Below are positions 26,401 to 34,188 of a stretch of DNA of 64,000 bases, piece by piece (the stretch's first letter is position 1; every line of letters begins with the position of its first letter). This stretch comes from Opitutia bacterium Tous-C4FEB. Lineage in GTDB: Bacteria; Verrucomicrobiota; Verrucomicrobiia; Opitutales; Opitutaceae. The notes under the pieces were generated by a model, which ran no database searches, was not told where the DNA came from, and saw nothing but the letters and a program-made list of their open reading frames with translations. Position numbers and translations under genes: made by a program. The stretch spans positions 1 to 64,000 of the forward strand of contig NEVA01000004.1 of the NCBI GenBank assembly GCA_002304445.1. Direction: 5' to 3'.

Positions 26401-26714
26401 GGCTTGTGCGAATCGGGCGGCGGCATGATCTCGTCGGGATCGGTGCTGATGATGCGGAGCCACGCTTCGGAGTTGGCGATGTCGCCGGGCACGAGAGCGC
26501 GGAAGCCGTTGCGATCAACGGTGGCGGAGTCGAACTGGTCGAGGCGGAGCTCGGCTTTGCGGTGGGCGGCATCACTGCCGTGGCAGGCGAAGCAGTTGTC
26601 CGCGAGGATGGGGCGGATGTGCTCGTTGTAGGAGACGGGCTCGGCGGTGGCGCGGGCGATGGTGACGAGAGCGAGCGCGTAGAAAAACGGAAGACGGAGA
26701 AAAGGGGAATTCAC
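23445..26714 (-). CDS. PSD1-family protein: planctomycete cytochrome c, DUF1549 and DUF1553
   Basis: The 1089-aa exported protein starts with a GTG at 26714. Order: signal (about 1-25); PSCyt1 haem domain with CFACH at 41-45; DUF1549, about 155-400, with a second haem-like motif CAACHDHKFDP; a middle beta-rich region, about 400-750; and DUF1553/PSD1, about 770-1040 (NPLTARVTVNRFWQQLFG, PSDFGVQGDAPTHPELLDWL, NTPLQALTLMND). Such proteins are periplasmic multi-domain cytochromes that appear with DUF1501 partners, as here. Their substrate is unproven; a role in oxidising polysaccharides or their products is proposed. Two heptanucleotide repeats encode linkers, one before DUF1549 and one before DUF1553. 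Confidence 0.88.
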   Translation of the reverse strand: MNSPFLRLPFFYALALVTIARATAEPVSYNEHIRPILADNCFACHGSDAAHRKAELRLDQFDSATVDRNGFRALVPGDIANSEAWLRIISTDPDEIMPPPDSHKPPLKPAQRDLIRRWIEQGAVYQNHWAFEPISRPAIPVTQVSTLNSQPSPNPLDAFILQKLARQNLSFAPEAAPTVLIRRLTLDLTGLPPTPAEIDAFLSDSNRNPHAAIETLVTRLLASPRYGEQFSRFWLDAVRYSDTHGLHLDNIRHIWPYRDWVVRAFNANVPFDRFTVEQLAGDLVPDAQLRLPPPSSAPPSPNSAPPAPGSELRAARLDALIASGYNRLHLTTSEGGAIEAEAEARNTGDRTDTTAAVFLGLTAGCAACHDHKFDPISQHDYYALGAFWKSLADRPWDGNVRVSAPVVVVTDTPAKQARIDELGAAIRPLEAALAARTTELLTESPPPTLEKTPITYEVVWAEDSDLALATDFRPGTPALRGEWRSGPDVPLAGGQRALRLEGDASRPIAFTAGDIDLLVRSEAKAFVHFLADPARPPRAVSLEFITNERTARFVWGDPTAFGPQPSGTRHIGPLPPTVSYARLEIDACDAGLESGKSYTGLRITQSDGAAWWDRAGAVLTSPDATLDPLLSRAAWNTALQANARFVEGVPLRHDTKYLIGLSSTQQNAAEKKRLERYHREYIYAPYRAALEPTAHAARRLLAEQIYYELNYPMTLVSGERSEPLPAHILIRGQYDKPGDLVEPATPAFLPPLRLASPALNSQPSTLNSSASPRPTRLDLAHWIVDPKNPLTARVTVNRFWQQLFGAGLVRTPSDFGVQGDAPTHPELLDWLAAEFIRSGWDVKHLVRLIVTSRTYRQSSDVTAALLELDPSDRLLARAPRLRLDGEVLRDQALAFSGLLVPTIGGAPVRPYQPINIWEPVAFGGSNTKTYVRDDGPALYRRSLYTFWKRTAPAPAITTFDAPSRETFCTGRGRSNTPLQALTLMNDVQQFEAARAFAENLLAADSADAPRLAAAFRAVTAREPDPTERDLLTSALATHRDHYEKNPDAAEKVLTNGASKPKATARAPEIAAWTMVANLLFNLDETITRN
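24414..24441. repeat. In-frame heptanucleotide repeat before DUF1553
   Basis: Four near-perfect units on the plus strand: GTTGAGC GTTGAGG GTTGAGA GTTGAGA. On the coding strand this reads ALNSQPSTLNSS at about residues 758-767 of the PSD1 protein, just before the conserved start of DUF1553. It is the cleanest copy of the family. Confidence 0.85.
26264..26291. repeat. In-frame heptanucleotide repeat before DUF1549
   Basis: Units on the plus strand: GCTGAGA GTTGAGC GTTGAAA CTTGAGT. The coding strand reads QVSTLNSQPSPN at about residues 142-151, between the PSCyt1 segment and DUF1549 of the same protein. Confidence 0.78.
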
Positions 26715-26804
26715 GGCGGGGGAGCGCGGGGGGCGAACGCAGGGAAAAGTGAAGGGAATCGAGTGGCGCAGGTCTAGGGAGATTTTGCCGTTGAGCCAGA
26801 TTGA

Positions 26805-27794
26805 TTAGCGGGCGAGACGGGTGAATTCGGGGGTGGGGCGCGCGGTGAGAGACGGGCCCTCGCGGATGAGGAAGAGCGCGGACCATCGCTCGCGGACGGC
26901 GAGGGCGAGGCCGGCATCGGGACCGAGCACGAAGAGGGCGGTGGCACGCGCGCTGGATTGGGCGCAGGTTGGGGCGATCACGCTGACGGAGGCGAGCGGA
27001 GAGGCAACGGGTTCGCCGGTGCGCGGATCGAGGATGTGGCCGTAGCGACGGCCGGCGTGCGTGAAGGAATTGTGGGCGTCGCCGGAGGTGGAGAGGGATT
27101 GGCCGGCGAGATCGAAGACGTGGGCCAGCGGAGCGGAGCCGGCGGGTTGCTCGATGGCGACGCGCCAAGGCCGGGGGCCGACGGTGGCGATGTCGCCGCC
27201 GATTTGGACGTAGTGGTCGGTGGAGCCGAGCGCAGACAGTTGGGCGGCGATGGTGTCGGCGGCGAAGCCCTTGGCCATCGAGGAAAAATCAGCGGCGAGA
27301 TCGGCGGACGTTTTTCGCAACGCGGGCGGGAAGGCGCGACTTTCGAGGCGACGATACCCGATGCGGGCGCGGGCGGCGGAAATTTCGGCGGCGGAGGGCG
27401 GCGGGCCGGAGCGGCGTTGCGGACCGAAGCCCCACAGATCGATGAGCGGGAAAATCGTGGCGTCGAAGGCTCCGCCCGTGAGGACCGAGAGCGCGCGGCA
27501 ATCGGTGGCGACGCGGGCAAGCTCGGGCGAGACGGTGATCCAATCGGTGGTGCGGGCGGTGTTGAAGCGCGAGAGTTCGGAGTTGGGGCGGTAAGTGGAA
27601 AACTGTTGTTCGAGGCGTTCGAGGGTGGCCGAGATGCGGGCGGTGAGGGTGGCGGGATTGAGCGGTGGAGCAGGTTGGAGGAATTTCACGGTCCACGTCG
27701 TGCCGAGGGCGCGGCCGGTGAGGGCGACGGGTTCGGCGGCAAACGCGCGCGTGGCGGTGAAGAAAAAAATGAGCGCGACGAGGCGGAGGATCAT
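26805..27794 (-). CDS. apbE: FAD:protein FMN transferase
   Basis: The 329-aa protein has a signal peptide (MILRLVALIFFFTATRAFA) and the ApbE domain: GTTWTVKFLQPAP, STYRPNSELSRFN, FDATIFPLIDLWGFG, DFSSMAKGFAADTIAAQL, YVQIGGDIATVG, and HILDPRTGEPV near the C-terminus. ApbE splits FAD and joins FMN covalently to a Ser/Thr in exported flavoproteins. Its start overlaps the stop of the upstream gene by 4 bp. That gene carries the SGSTMT acceptor motif and is the obvious substrate. Confidence 0.93.
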   Translation of the reverse strand: MILRLVALIFFFTATRAFAAEPVALTGRALGTTWTVKFLQPAPPLNPATLTARISATLERLEQQFSTYRPNSELSRFNTARTTDWITVSPELARVATDCRALSVLTGGAFDATIFPLIDLWGFGPQRRSGPPPSAAEISAARARIGYRRLESRAFPPALRKTSADLAADFSSMAKGFAADTIAAQLSALGSTDHYVQIGGDIATVGPRPWRVAIEQPAGSAPLAHVFDLAGQSLSTSGDAHNSFTHAGRRYGHILDPRTGEPVASPLASVSVIAPTCAQSSARATALFVLGPDAGLALAVRERWSALFLIREGPSLTARPTPEFTRLAR

Positions 27795-29056
27795 GGGCCG
27801 ACTTGAACCCAGCGGAGGACGGTGAGGTGGTGCGCGTGGAGCGCGACGGCGAGGGCGACGAGCGCGAGGGCGGCGTAGTCGCGACGGGAAAAACGATCAG
27901 TGGGGCCGCGGGCCCGCACAAAGTTTAACAGCGCGCCGGTGGGGCAGCCGAAGCGGCAATAGGCTTGGGGCACGAAAAACGAGGCGATGAGGCCGACGGC
28001 CGCGACGGCCAACGTGGCGACGCCGGCGGAACGGATGACGTAGGCGGCGAACGGTTCGAGTCCGGCGAGATCGAAGGGGAGGGCGAGTAGCGCGACGGCG
28101 AGCGTGAAGAACACGAGGGCGAAGGGCAGATATTCGAGTCCGCGGATGACGGACGCGGAAAGGGTGATTTGAAAGCGGGCGGGGCGGTAGTGGCTGAGGA
28201 GTTCTTGGGCCGCGCCGTGGGGGCAGACGTGGTGGCAATAAAGCGGTTTGCCGGTGGCTAGAGGCACGAGCAGGGCGGCGGCGGCGAGGAGCACGAGGCC
28301 GGGGGCAGTGGTCCACGGGATGCCGGAGCGAGTCCAACCGACGAGGAGTTTTTGGGCGAGGAGATCGCCGGCGATGAGGCCGACATAGACGATGAGCACG
28401 AACTGGTAGGGGCGCTTCCAGCGGTGGCGAACAGCGGGCGGGCCGAACGCCATGAAGCCGGCGGCGCCGATCACGGCGAGCAGGGCGTAGTCGCGCCACG
28501 AGAAACGAAGCGGGACGCGCGCGGCGAGTTGGTCGCGGCTGAGTTGGAGGCGGGCCTTGACGCTCTGCGCGATGGCCATGCTCGTCATGGTGGAGCCGGA
28601 GACGCCCTCGATGCCGGCGGCTTTCAAGTCGAGCGCGGCGGCGGCGTCCCAAGTGAGGCCGTTCCATTTTTTGAGGAAACGGCGGTCGACGGTGATGTCC
28701 TTGATGTAGCTCTCGGTGTCTTCGGAGGAATGGATTTTCAGGCCGAGGATTTTCCAATCGCGGTCGAGGACGACGAGAGCATCGGTGGTGCCGGCGTAGC
28801 CGATAATGTCGCGGCACGCGGGCTGGGTGCGGACGACGTAGCCGAGTTCGCGGCCTTCGCGGTCGAGGGCAAAGAGGCCGTCGCGCGCGGAGTCATCGGG
28901 CCGGAGCGTTGCGGCGCCGGGCAGGAAGGAAACAATTTCGGCGGCAGTGACAGGTGAGTCACCTTGGATGCGCTGGCGCACGGCGACATCGCGGATGACC
29001 CACGCGATGGTGGCGACGACGGCGAAGCGGTAGAACTGGAGGGCGAAGGCGCGCAC
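27791..29056 (-). CDS. Flavinylated NosR/NapH-like membrane electron carrier
   Basis: 421 aa; GTG start at 29056. An N-terminal membrane segment (about 8-24) is followed by an extracytoplasmic FMN_bind domain (about 75-170) with the attachment motif EGVSGSTMTS, so FMN would be on Thr158. Several membrane helices follow (about 190-360). There are two polyferredoxin-type cysteine motifs, CHHVCPHGAAQELL and CRFGCPTGALL, in the NosR/NapH style. The architecture carries electrons across the membrane between cytoplasmic iron-sulfur sites and periplasmic partners. With apbE (4-bp overlap) and the PSD1 cytochrome gene downstream it forms a redox operon. Direction of electron flow is not visible. Confidence 0.87.
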   Translation of the reverse strand: MRAFALQFYRFAVVATIAWVIRDVAVRQRIQGDSPVTAAEIVSFLPGAATLRPDDSARDGLFALDREGRELGYVVRTQPACRDIIGYAGTTDALVVLDRDWKILGLKIHSSEDTESYIKDITVDRRFLKKWNGLTWDAAAALDLKAAGIEGVSGSTMTSMAIAQSVKARLQLSRDQLAARVPLRFSWRDYALLAVIGAAGFMAFGPPAVRHRWKRPYQFVLIVYVGLIAGDLLAQKLLVGWTRSGIPWTTAPGLVLLAAAALLVPLATGKPLYCHHVCPHGAAQELLSHYRPARFQITLSASVIRGLEYLPFALVFFTLAVALLALPFDLAGLEPFAAYVIRSAGVATLAVAAVGLIASFFVPQAYCRFGCPTGALLNFVRARGPTDRFSRRDYAALALVALAVALHAHHLTVLRWVQVGP

Positions 29057-29131
29057 GGGGGACGCCCAGTAGGGTGGATTTTTGACCTACCCTCGATGGA
29101 AAACTGAATCGAGGGCATCACTCCGCCTTGG

Positions 29132-29220
29132 TTTAGCGGCGACGGGTGAGCCTTCGCTAAAAGCTCAGTAGTTCGTCACCGCACCGTCGTGCGCTAGGGC
29201 GGGTCGAAGACCCCGCCCTA
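29132..29220. repeat. Hairpin plus GGGCGGGTC repeat in the gap after the FAD-oxidoreductase gene
   Basis: TTTAGCG (29132-29138) pairs with CGCTAAA (29155-29161). A GGGCGGGTC element follows (29195-29220, TAGGGCGGGTCGAAGACCCC then GCCCTA). Its last triplet CTA is the TAG stop of the leftward FAD-oxidoreductase gene. No gene is seen in 29057-29217. Confidence 0.65.
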
Positions 29221-31515
29221 CTTGGTGGAGAGGACTTGGATGGCGTCGAGGTGGACTTGGCCGTCGGCGGTCGCGGCGTCGACTTCGACGGCGGCGGGTT
29301 GGGCGGCTTTGAAGTCAAACGTGCCGAGCGAAACCCAGTAGTTGTCGATCGTGGCGGGCTTGCGTTGGTTCACGGTGACGGAGGCGGTGCCGCCGGCGTG
29401 GCGGACGACGAGGGCGGTGTTGCTCGCGCGGTTCTCGTGCGGGGCGGTCGCAAAGCGGACTTCGTAGCGACCGTCGGCGGGGACGGTGAACGGGAACGAA
29501 GCGCTTTGGCCGGCGCCGCGGGCGTGAACGTAGTCGGGGCCGATGTGATCGAGGTTGGCCGAGGCGGTCCATTTGCCGCTGAGTGTGGCGGCTTTGTTAT
29601 CGACGACGATGCCCTTGAGAGAGGGGATACTGACTCCGAAGTTCCCGCCGCCGACGTCGATCACGGCGCCGGGAGCCGCACCGGAGATCTGGAACGGCGC
29701 TTCGAGGCTGGCGCGGCGGGCGCGGCCGGGGAGTTGGAGGAGGCTGTCGAGCTCGCTCCAGTATTTCGAATACACCTCGCGGGGGGTGGCGCCGCGCTGG
29801 ACGGCGATGGCAGCCGCTTTGCCGACGACTTCGCCCATCATGCCGATGGTTTTCATGACGCGGACGGTACCAAGGGCTTGGTCGGTGACGCTGATATTGC
29901 GGCCGGCCATGAAGAGATTCTCGATGTTTACCGAGTAGAGGCAGCGGTAGGGAATCGGGTAGCCGAAATCGCGGTCGATGCGGCGGTCGTGCTGGGCGAC
30001 GGCGATAAAGGGATTGTCGGGGAATTTGGCGGCGTATTCTTTGCGCGGGAAGTGGAGGTCGATGCTCCAGGTGCTGGGGACGCAGCCGTCGGGAAACTCG
30101 CGTTTGGTGATGATGTCCTCGTGGGTGAGGACGACGTCGCCCATAATGCGGCGGGATTCGCGAGTGCCGCCGATGTAGGCAACCCAGTCGAGTTTGGCGT
30201 TGGGATGCTCGGCCTTGCCGTCGCGGTTCTTCATCGCGTTGAAGGCCCCGAAGACGGCGCGGAGATTCCAGTCGCGGATCAGTTCAAGATCGTTGATCGG
30301 GTGTTTGCTGAAGCCGCTCTCCCAAAACCACTCGCCTTTGTTTTTCTGAGCCATGTCGCCTTTGCCGGTTTTCGTGTAAGGAAAGTCGTCCATGGTGAGG
30401 TCGAGGGCCCAGGGCGTCTCGGGGAAGGTGCGGGGGGCGGTGTCGTGGGACCAGACCCACATGTTGGACATGCCGAGGAGGTCTTTGAGTTCGATTTCGT
30501 ATTTGGCGCCGGCGAGGGCGGCGAGCGTGCCGTGGCCGGTGCAATCAACAAAGAATTTGCCGCGGAAGGTTTTGCGGTGGCTGTCGCGGGTGTTGAGGGT
30601 GGTGACGGAGTCGATGCGACCGCCGACGGTGGTGGCGGCGTAAACGTGCTCGTTGAGGAACAGGGAGATGTTTTTCTCGGAGCGGATGAGGGCTTCCTTT
30701 TTGGCGTCGCCGAATTCCTCGAAGGTGCCGGGGGAATTTTTGGCGCGGTCGGCGAATTCTTCGACCATTTCGCCGATGAGCGGATATTTGCCGCGGCGGA
30801 CGAGGCCCATGGCCCAGACGCGGATTTCGGAGGAGCCGTTGCCGCCGAGGACCGGGCGGTTTTGGACGAGGGCGACTTTCAGGCCCATGCGAGCGGCGGA
30901 GATTGCGCTGCCGAGTCCGCCGTAGCCGCCGCCGACGACGACGAGATCGAAATCACCGGCGGACTCGGGCGCGGCGGGGAGATTGAGGGCGGCGAGTCGC
31001 CAGGCGGAGAGCGGGGCGGAATCGCTCGGCGGTGGGGGTGAGACGAGGTCTTTGGTGAAGAAGATCGCGTCGCACCGGCCGTTGAAGCCGGTGAGATCGC
31101 GGAGCGCGAGGGTGGCGGCGGGGGATTTGATCTCGACGGTGCCGCCGTCGTGCCAGAACCACGCGGCGCTCTTGGTGCCGAAGGTCTCGGGGAGAGCGGT
31201 GCCGTTGATGAGAAGTTGGAATTTGCCGGGGGCGCCGGGAGCCTTCCACTCGGCGACCCAATCTTTGGTGCGGACCCAGACGCGGTACGTGCCGGCGGCA
31301 GGAAACGTGACGGACGTGGTGGCATCCTTCACCGGTTGGCCGAGGCCATGGGCGATGAGATAAGGCGAGCCCATGATATCGATGAACTGCGTGTCGAGGG
31401 ACCAACCCCCGGAGGAAGCGAAGTTTTCGGCTTCGACGAAGAGTTGGTCGGCAGCGCGGGTGGCGGGGGCGAAGGCGAGGAGGAGGGCGGGGAGGAGGGC
31501 GAGGCGGAGTTTCAT
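29218..31515 (-). CDS. Exported FAD-dependent oxidoreductase (765 aa)
   Basis: The signal peptide (MKLRLALLPALLLAFAPATRA) precedes an N-terminal beta-sandwich module (about 25-170, WSLDTQFIDIMGSP, TYRVWVRTKDW). Next comes a PF12831-type FAD domain (about 180-600) with the dinucleotide site DLVVVGGGYGGLGSAISAAR, NRPVLGGNGSSEIRVW, FFVDCTGHGTLAALAGA and FMAGRNISVTDQALGTVRVM. A C-terminal golvesin-like sandwich (about 640-765) follows. It probably oxidises or dehydrates a sugar or uronide in the periplasm; the substrate is unknown. A smaller paralogue without a signal lies at 37477. It follows the duplicated beta-rich gene on the same strand. Confidence 0.85.
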   Translation of the reverse strand: MKLRLALLPALLLAFAPATRAADQLFVEAENFASSGGWSLDTQFIDIMGSPYLIAHGLGQPVKDATTSVTFPAAGTYRVWVRTKDWVAEWKAPGAPGKFQLLINGTALPETFGTKSAAWFWHDGGTVEIKSPAATLALRDLTGFNGRCDAIFFTKDLVSPPPPSDSAPLSAWRLAALNLPAAPESAGDFDLVVVGGGYGGLGSAISAARMGLKVALVQNRPVLGGNGSSEIRVWAMGLVRRGKYPLIGEMVEEFADRAKNSPGTFEEFGDAKKEALIRSEKNISLFLNEHVYAATTVGGRIDSVTTLNTRDSHRKTFRGKFFVDCTGHGTLAALAGAKYEIELKDLLGMSNMWVWSHDTAPRTFPETPWALDLTMDDFPYTKTGKGDMAQKNKGEWFWESGFSKHPINDLELIRDWNLRAVFGAFNAMKNRDGKAEHPNAKLDWVAYIGGTRESRRIMGDVVLTHEDIITKREFPDGCVPSTWSIDLHFPRKEYAAKFPDNPFIAVAQHDRRIDRDFGYPIPYRCLYSVNIENLFMAGRNISVTDQALGTVRVMKTIGMMGEVVGKAAAIAVQRGATPREVYSKYWSELDSLLQLPGRARRASLEAPFQISGAAPGAVIDVGGGNFGVSIPSLKGIVVDNKAATLSGKWTASANLDHIGPDYVHARGAGQSASFPFTVPADGRYEVRFATAPHENRASNTALVVRHAGGTASVTVNQRKPATIDNYWVSLGTFDFKAAQPAAVEVDAATADGQVHLDAIQVLSTK

Positions 31516-31549
31516 GTGGGGAAAGGGAATAAGGAGACGGGGGAATTTT

Positions 31550-31582
31550 TTAACCGCGAATGGTCGCGAATGAACACGAATT
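31550..31582. repeat. Short AACCGCGAAT-type repeat
   Basis: TAACCGCGAATGGTCGCGAA then TGAACACGAATT is made of imperfect CGCGAAT units and lies between two leftward genes. It resembles the AACCGCTAATTTT arms at 11231 in style and base content but is not palindromic here. Confidence 0.4.
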
Positions 31583-31590
31583 CGGGCGGT

Positions 31591-34062
31591 CTAATCGTAG
31601 GTGAGCTGGGCGGTGGCGGTGGCGGGGGATTCGGCAACGGTGCGGAGCCAGTAGGCTTGATAAGAGGCGGGGAAGTTGTGGGTGGTCGTTTGGCCGGCGG
31701 CGACTTCGAAACTACGGTACGTGACCCATTGGCCGTTGCCGGTGAGATCGACCTCGACGCGGATGCGGACGGGCTCGGCCGAGGTGTGCGAGAGCGAAAT
31801 CTTTTTCCGATCGTAGCCGGTGAGAAGGTAAGGTTCGGAGGGTGCCCCGGCTTGGACCGCAGTCTCTTGCCATGGGCCACCGATGCCGACGGGTTTACCG
31901 AGGCTCCAGAGATCGTCGACGGAACCGGCCCAGACGGCGGCCTTGCCGTCGGTGGAGCGGATGACGTGGGCGTTGGTCGCGGAGGCATCGGCGTCGAGGC
32001 CGGTCATGACGAAGAGCCCGCGCCAGGTGGCGTAGTCGTGGATATGGCGGTTGTGCGTGGCGACGGCGCGGACCTTGGCGACGCCGCCGGCGTTTTCGGC
32101 GGGCAGTTCGAAGAACGTGCCGCCGGTGTTGAGGAGATCGCGTTCGGTGCAGACCTCGCGAACGGTGCGTTCGAAGCCGTGGGGCCCGGTCGGGGCGACG
32201 TCGGCGCGGCCGCGCGGGAGGCGCCAGCGGCGGTTTTGTTCGTCGGTGTAGATGATGGAGGCGGCGTCGAAGGTGACGGCGTCGCGAGGGATGGCGACGT
32301 TGGCCTGCATCCAGGCGGCGGCTTCGGGTTCGGCACTGGCGCGCAGGACGAGGTCCGGACCCATTTCGTAAAATGCGTCGCCGACGGCGAGGCCGAGGGT
32401 TTTCTTCCCGGCGCCGCGGGCATGGAGGAGGCCGCCGAGGGGCTTGGGCGTGGTCGGGGTGGCGAGGGCGTGGAAGAGGGGCGGAGTGGAAGGCTGGGAG
32501 CTAAGCGTTGAGAGCTGCGCGTTGGCGGAACGAGCATCGCGATTGCGGTAGGTGAAGGTGGCGGTGGCGTGAGCGCAGTCGCGGGAGGCTCGGACGCGGA
32601 CCCAGGCGCCGGCCTCGGCGGCGGTGAATTCGGTGGCGACGTAGCCGGCGGCGGGAACTTCGATGCGGCGGAGTTCCGTCCAGGTGTTGTTGCCGGTATG
32701 GTCTACCTCGAGGGTGAAGGTGACGGGCTCGGACGCATCGTGGGCGAGGTGGAGAAGGCGGTGATCAAAGCCCGAAAAGAGGAAGGCATCGGAAGGGGCG
32801 TTGGCGGTGACGGCCTCGTCTTGCCAGACGGCTCCGCGGCCGATGGGCGGGCCGAAACGATCAAGCTGAGCAGGGTCGATAAACCACAGGTTGGACTGGG
32901 ATTGGCCGGGGGCGGCGAGCTTACCTTTGGCGCGGCGTTTGTTGAGGAATTCGCTTTTGGCGGTGTCGTCGGTGCCGAGGACGAGCTTGTCGCCCCAGCG
33001 GGCGAAGTCGCCGACGACCTTTAGGTAATTGGAGCGCGGGGCGATGCCGGCGGAGTGGGTGGAATCGAAGTTTTTGGGGAAACGCCAGAAGGCGCCGTGC
33101 ATCGTCATGAGCAGGTCGTTTTCCCCAATATCGCGGATGCGGGGCCACTCGGTGTTCCAACCGTGGGCGCCGTCGTAGCTGTGGCTGGATTTCGGGAGGC
33201 GGTAGCTGTGCCAGGCGGAATCGCGGCGTAAAGCCGCTCCTGCCGGGGAGGCGTCTCGCACCATGAGAATGAGCGAGCGGTGGTCCCAGCCGATGGACCA
33301 GATGGGATCGGTGGCGGGATTCGGATTGCCGGTGAGGCCGCCGGGGCCGGTGACCTCGGTGAACTGGTTGCGCCGGATGACGGTCCACGTGTCGGATTTG
33401 CCGTCCCATTCGGCGAGAGCGCCGCTGGGGATATCGGGGTGTGTGCGCGCGAGCGGGGAGTTTTCGCCGTTGTTGGCGTAGACGAGCACGCCTTGGCCGG
33501 AATAGAGACCCTTGCCGTGGTAGCCGGGCAAAGCCGCGCGGCGGAACGGTTCCTTCACCTGTTCATCGCGGAACAATTCCGTCACGGCGAGGGTGTGGAC
33601 ATCGACCTCGTAAAAGCCCTCCTCCATGGAGGCCGTGTAAATCTTGTTGGCGGGATCGGTGAGATGGCGGGCATTGCCGGTGGGGCGGCCGAACATGGTC
33701 GAAAACGGAATCGCGCGGACCTGGCCTTGGGCGTCGACGGCGTAGGGGCCGATGAAGAGCTGTTGGGATTCGCGGTGAATGAAGCGGTTGGCGGGAGTGC
33801 CGCCGATGCTCTCGGGGTGGATCGTTTGGCGGAGGGCGGAGTCGATGGAGTAGAGTTTGTCGTCGGAGCCGCGGGGCTGGTGCGGTGAGTAAGTGACGAC
33901 CCAGAGTTTATCGGCCCACGGGACGACGGCGCCGGTGCCGCATTCGCCCTGCGAGTTCCACATCGCGAGGTGCGGGTAGATCCCGCTGAGGGAGGCCGGC
34001 GGCGGCACGGGTGCGGCGGTGGCGAAAACGGAGGTGAAGGCGAGGGTAAGCAGGCGGCGCAT
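31591..34062 (-). CDS. Exported beta-rich protein with an internal duplication (823 aa, unknown function)
   Basis: I do not recognise a characterised family. A signal peptide (MRRLLTLAFTSVFATA) precedes a propeller-like first part (about 25-430; WADKLWVVTYSPHQPRGSDD, ANKIYTASMEEGFYEVDVHT). There are two copies of one module: about 425-505 (GRGAVWQDEAVTANAPSDAF, EVDHTGNNTWTELRRIEVPA) and about 735-823 (GIGGPWQETAVQAGAPSEPY, EVDLTGNGQWVTYRSFEVAA). A heptanucleotide-repeat linker (NAQLSTLSSQPSTPP) lies between the halves. Its neighbours are a TonB receptor upstream and a FAD oxidoreductase downstream, all leftward, suggesting one uptake and modification operon. Surface or periplasmic glycan binding is a guess. 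Confidence 0.7.
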   Translation of the reverse strand: MRRLLTLAFTSVFATAAPVPPPASLSGIYPHLAMWNSQGECGTGAVVPWADKLWVVTYSPHQPRGSDDKLYSIDSALRQTIHPESIGGTPANRFIHRESQQLFIGPYAVDAQGQVRAIPFSTMFGRPTGNARHLTDPANKIYTASMEEGFYEVDVHTLAVTELFRDEQVKEPFRRAALPGYHGKGLYSGQGVLVYANNGENSPLARTHPDIPSGALAEWDGKSDTWTVIRRNQFTEVTGPGGLTGNPNPATDPIWSIGWDHRSLILMVRDASPAGAALRRDSAWHSYRLPKSSHSYDGAHGWNTEWPRIRDIGENDLLMTMHGAFWRFPKNFDSTHSAGIAPRSNYLKVVGDFARWGDKLVLGTDDTAKSEFLNKRRAKGKLAAPGQSQSNLWFIDPAQLDRFGPPIGRGAVWQDEAVTANAPSDAFLFSGFDHRLLHLAHDASEPVTFTLEVDHTGNNTWTELRRIEVPAAGYVATEFTAAEAGAWVRVRASRDCAHATATFTYRNRDARSANAQLSTLSSQPSTPPLFHALATPTTPKPLGGLLHARGAGKKTLGLAVGDAFYEMGPDLVLRASAEPEAAAWMQANVAIPRDAVTFDAASIIYTDEQNRRWRLPRGRADVAPTGPHGFERTVREVCTERDLLNTGGTFFELPAENAGGVAKVRAVATHNRHIHDYATWRGLFVMTGLDADASATNAHVIRSTDGKAAVWAGSVDDLWSLGKPVGIGGPWQETAVQAGAPSEPYLLTGYDRKKISLSHTSAEPVRIRVEVDLTGNGQWVTYRSFEVAAGQTTTHNFPASYQAYWLRTVAESPATATAQLTYD
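32486..32527. repeat. In-frame heptanucleotide repeat in the duplicated protein gene
   Basis: Six degenerate units on the plus strand: GTGGAAG GCTGGGA GCTAAGC GTTGAGA GCTGCGC GTTGGCG. The coding strand gives NAQLSTLSSQPS at about residues 512-525, exactly between the two halves of the protein. Confidence 0.65.
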
Positions 34063-34151
34063 GGGAATGATCGAGGCTTCAGATGAGCGGGGTGATAGCG
34101 CGCAAATTACCGGGCAACACCCCGAGAATTTGACGCACGTCGAAAACGGCC

Positions 34152-34173
34152 CGGGCGCCTCGGAGAGGCGTCC
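34152..34173 (-). terminator. Hairpin after the second TonB receptor
   Basis: GGGCGCCTC-GGA-GAGGCGTCCC is a 9-10 bp stem with a 3-nt loop, 16 bp beyond the receptor stop codon. The T-run after it on the minus strand is weak (GGGCCGTTTT), so termination may be partial. That would let the downstream genes be read with the receptor. Confidence 0.45.
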
Positions 34174-34188
34174 CTAAACGTGGGGCCC

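Noticed and set aside
29236-31041. 601-aa plus-strand ORF
   Set aside because: Antisense shadow of the exported FAD oxidoreductase.
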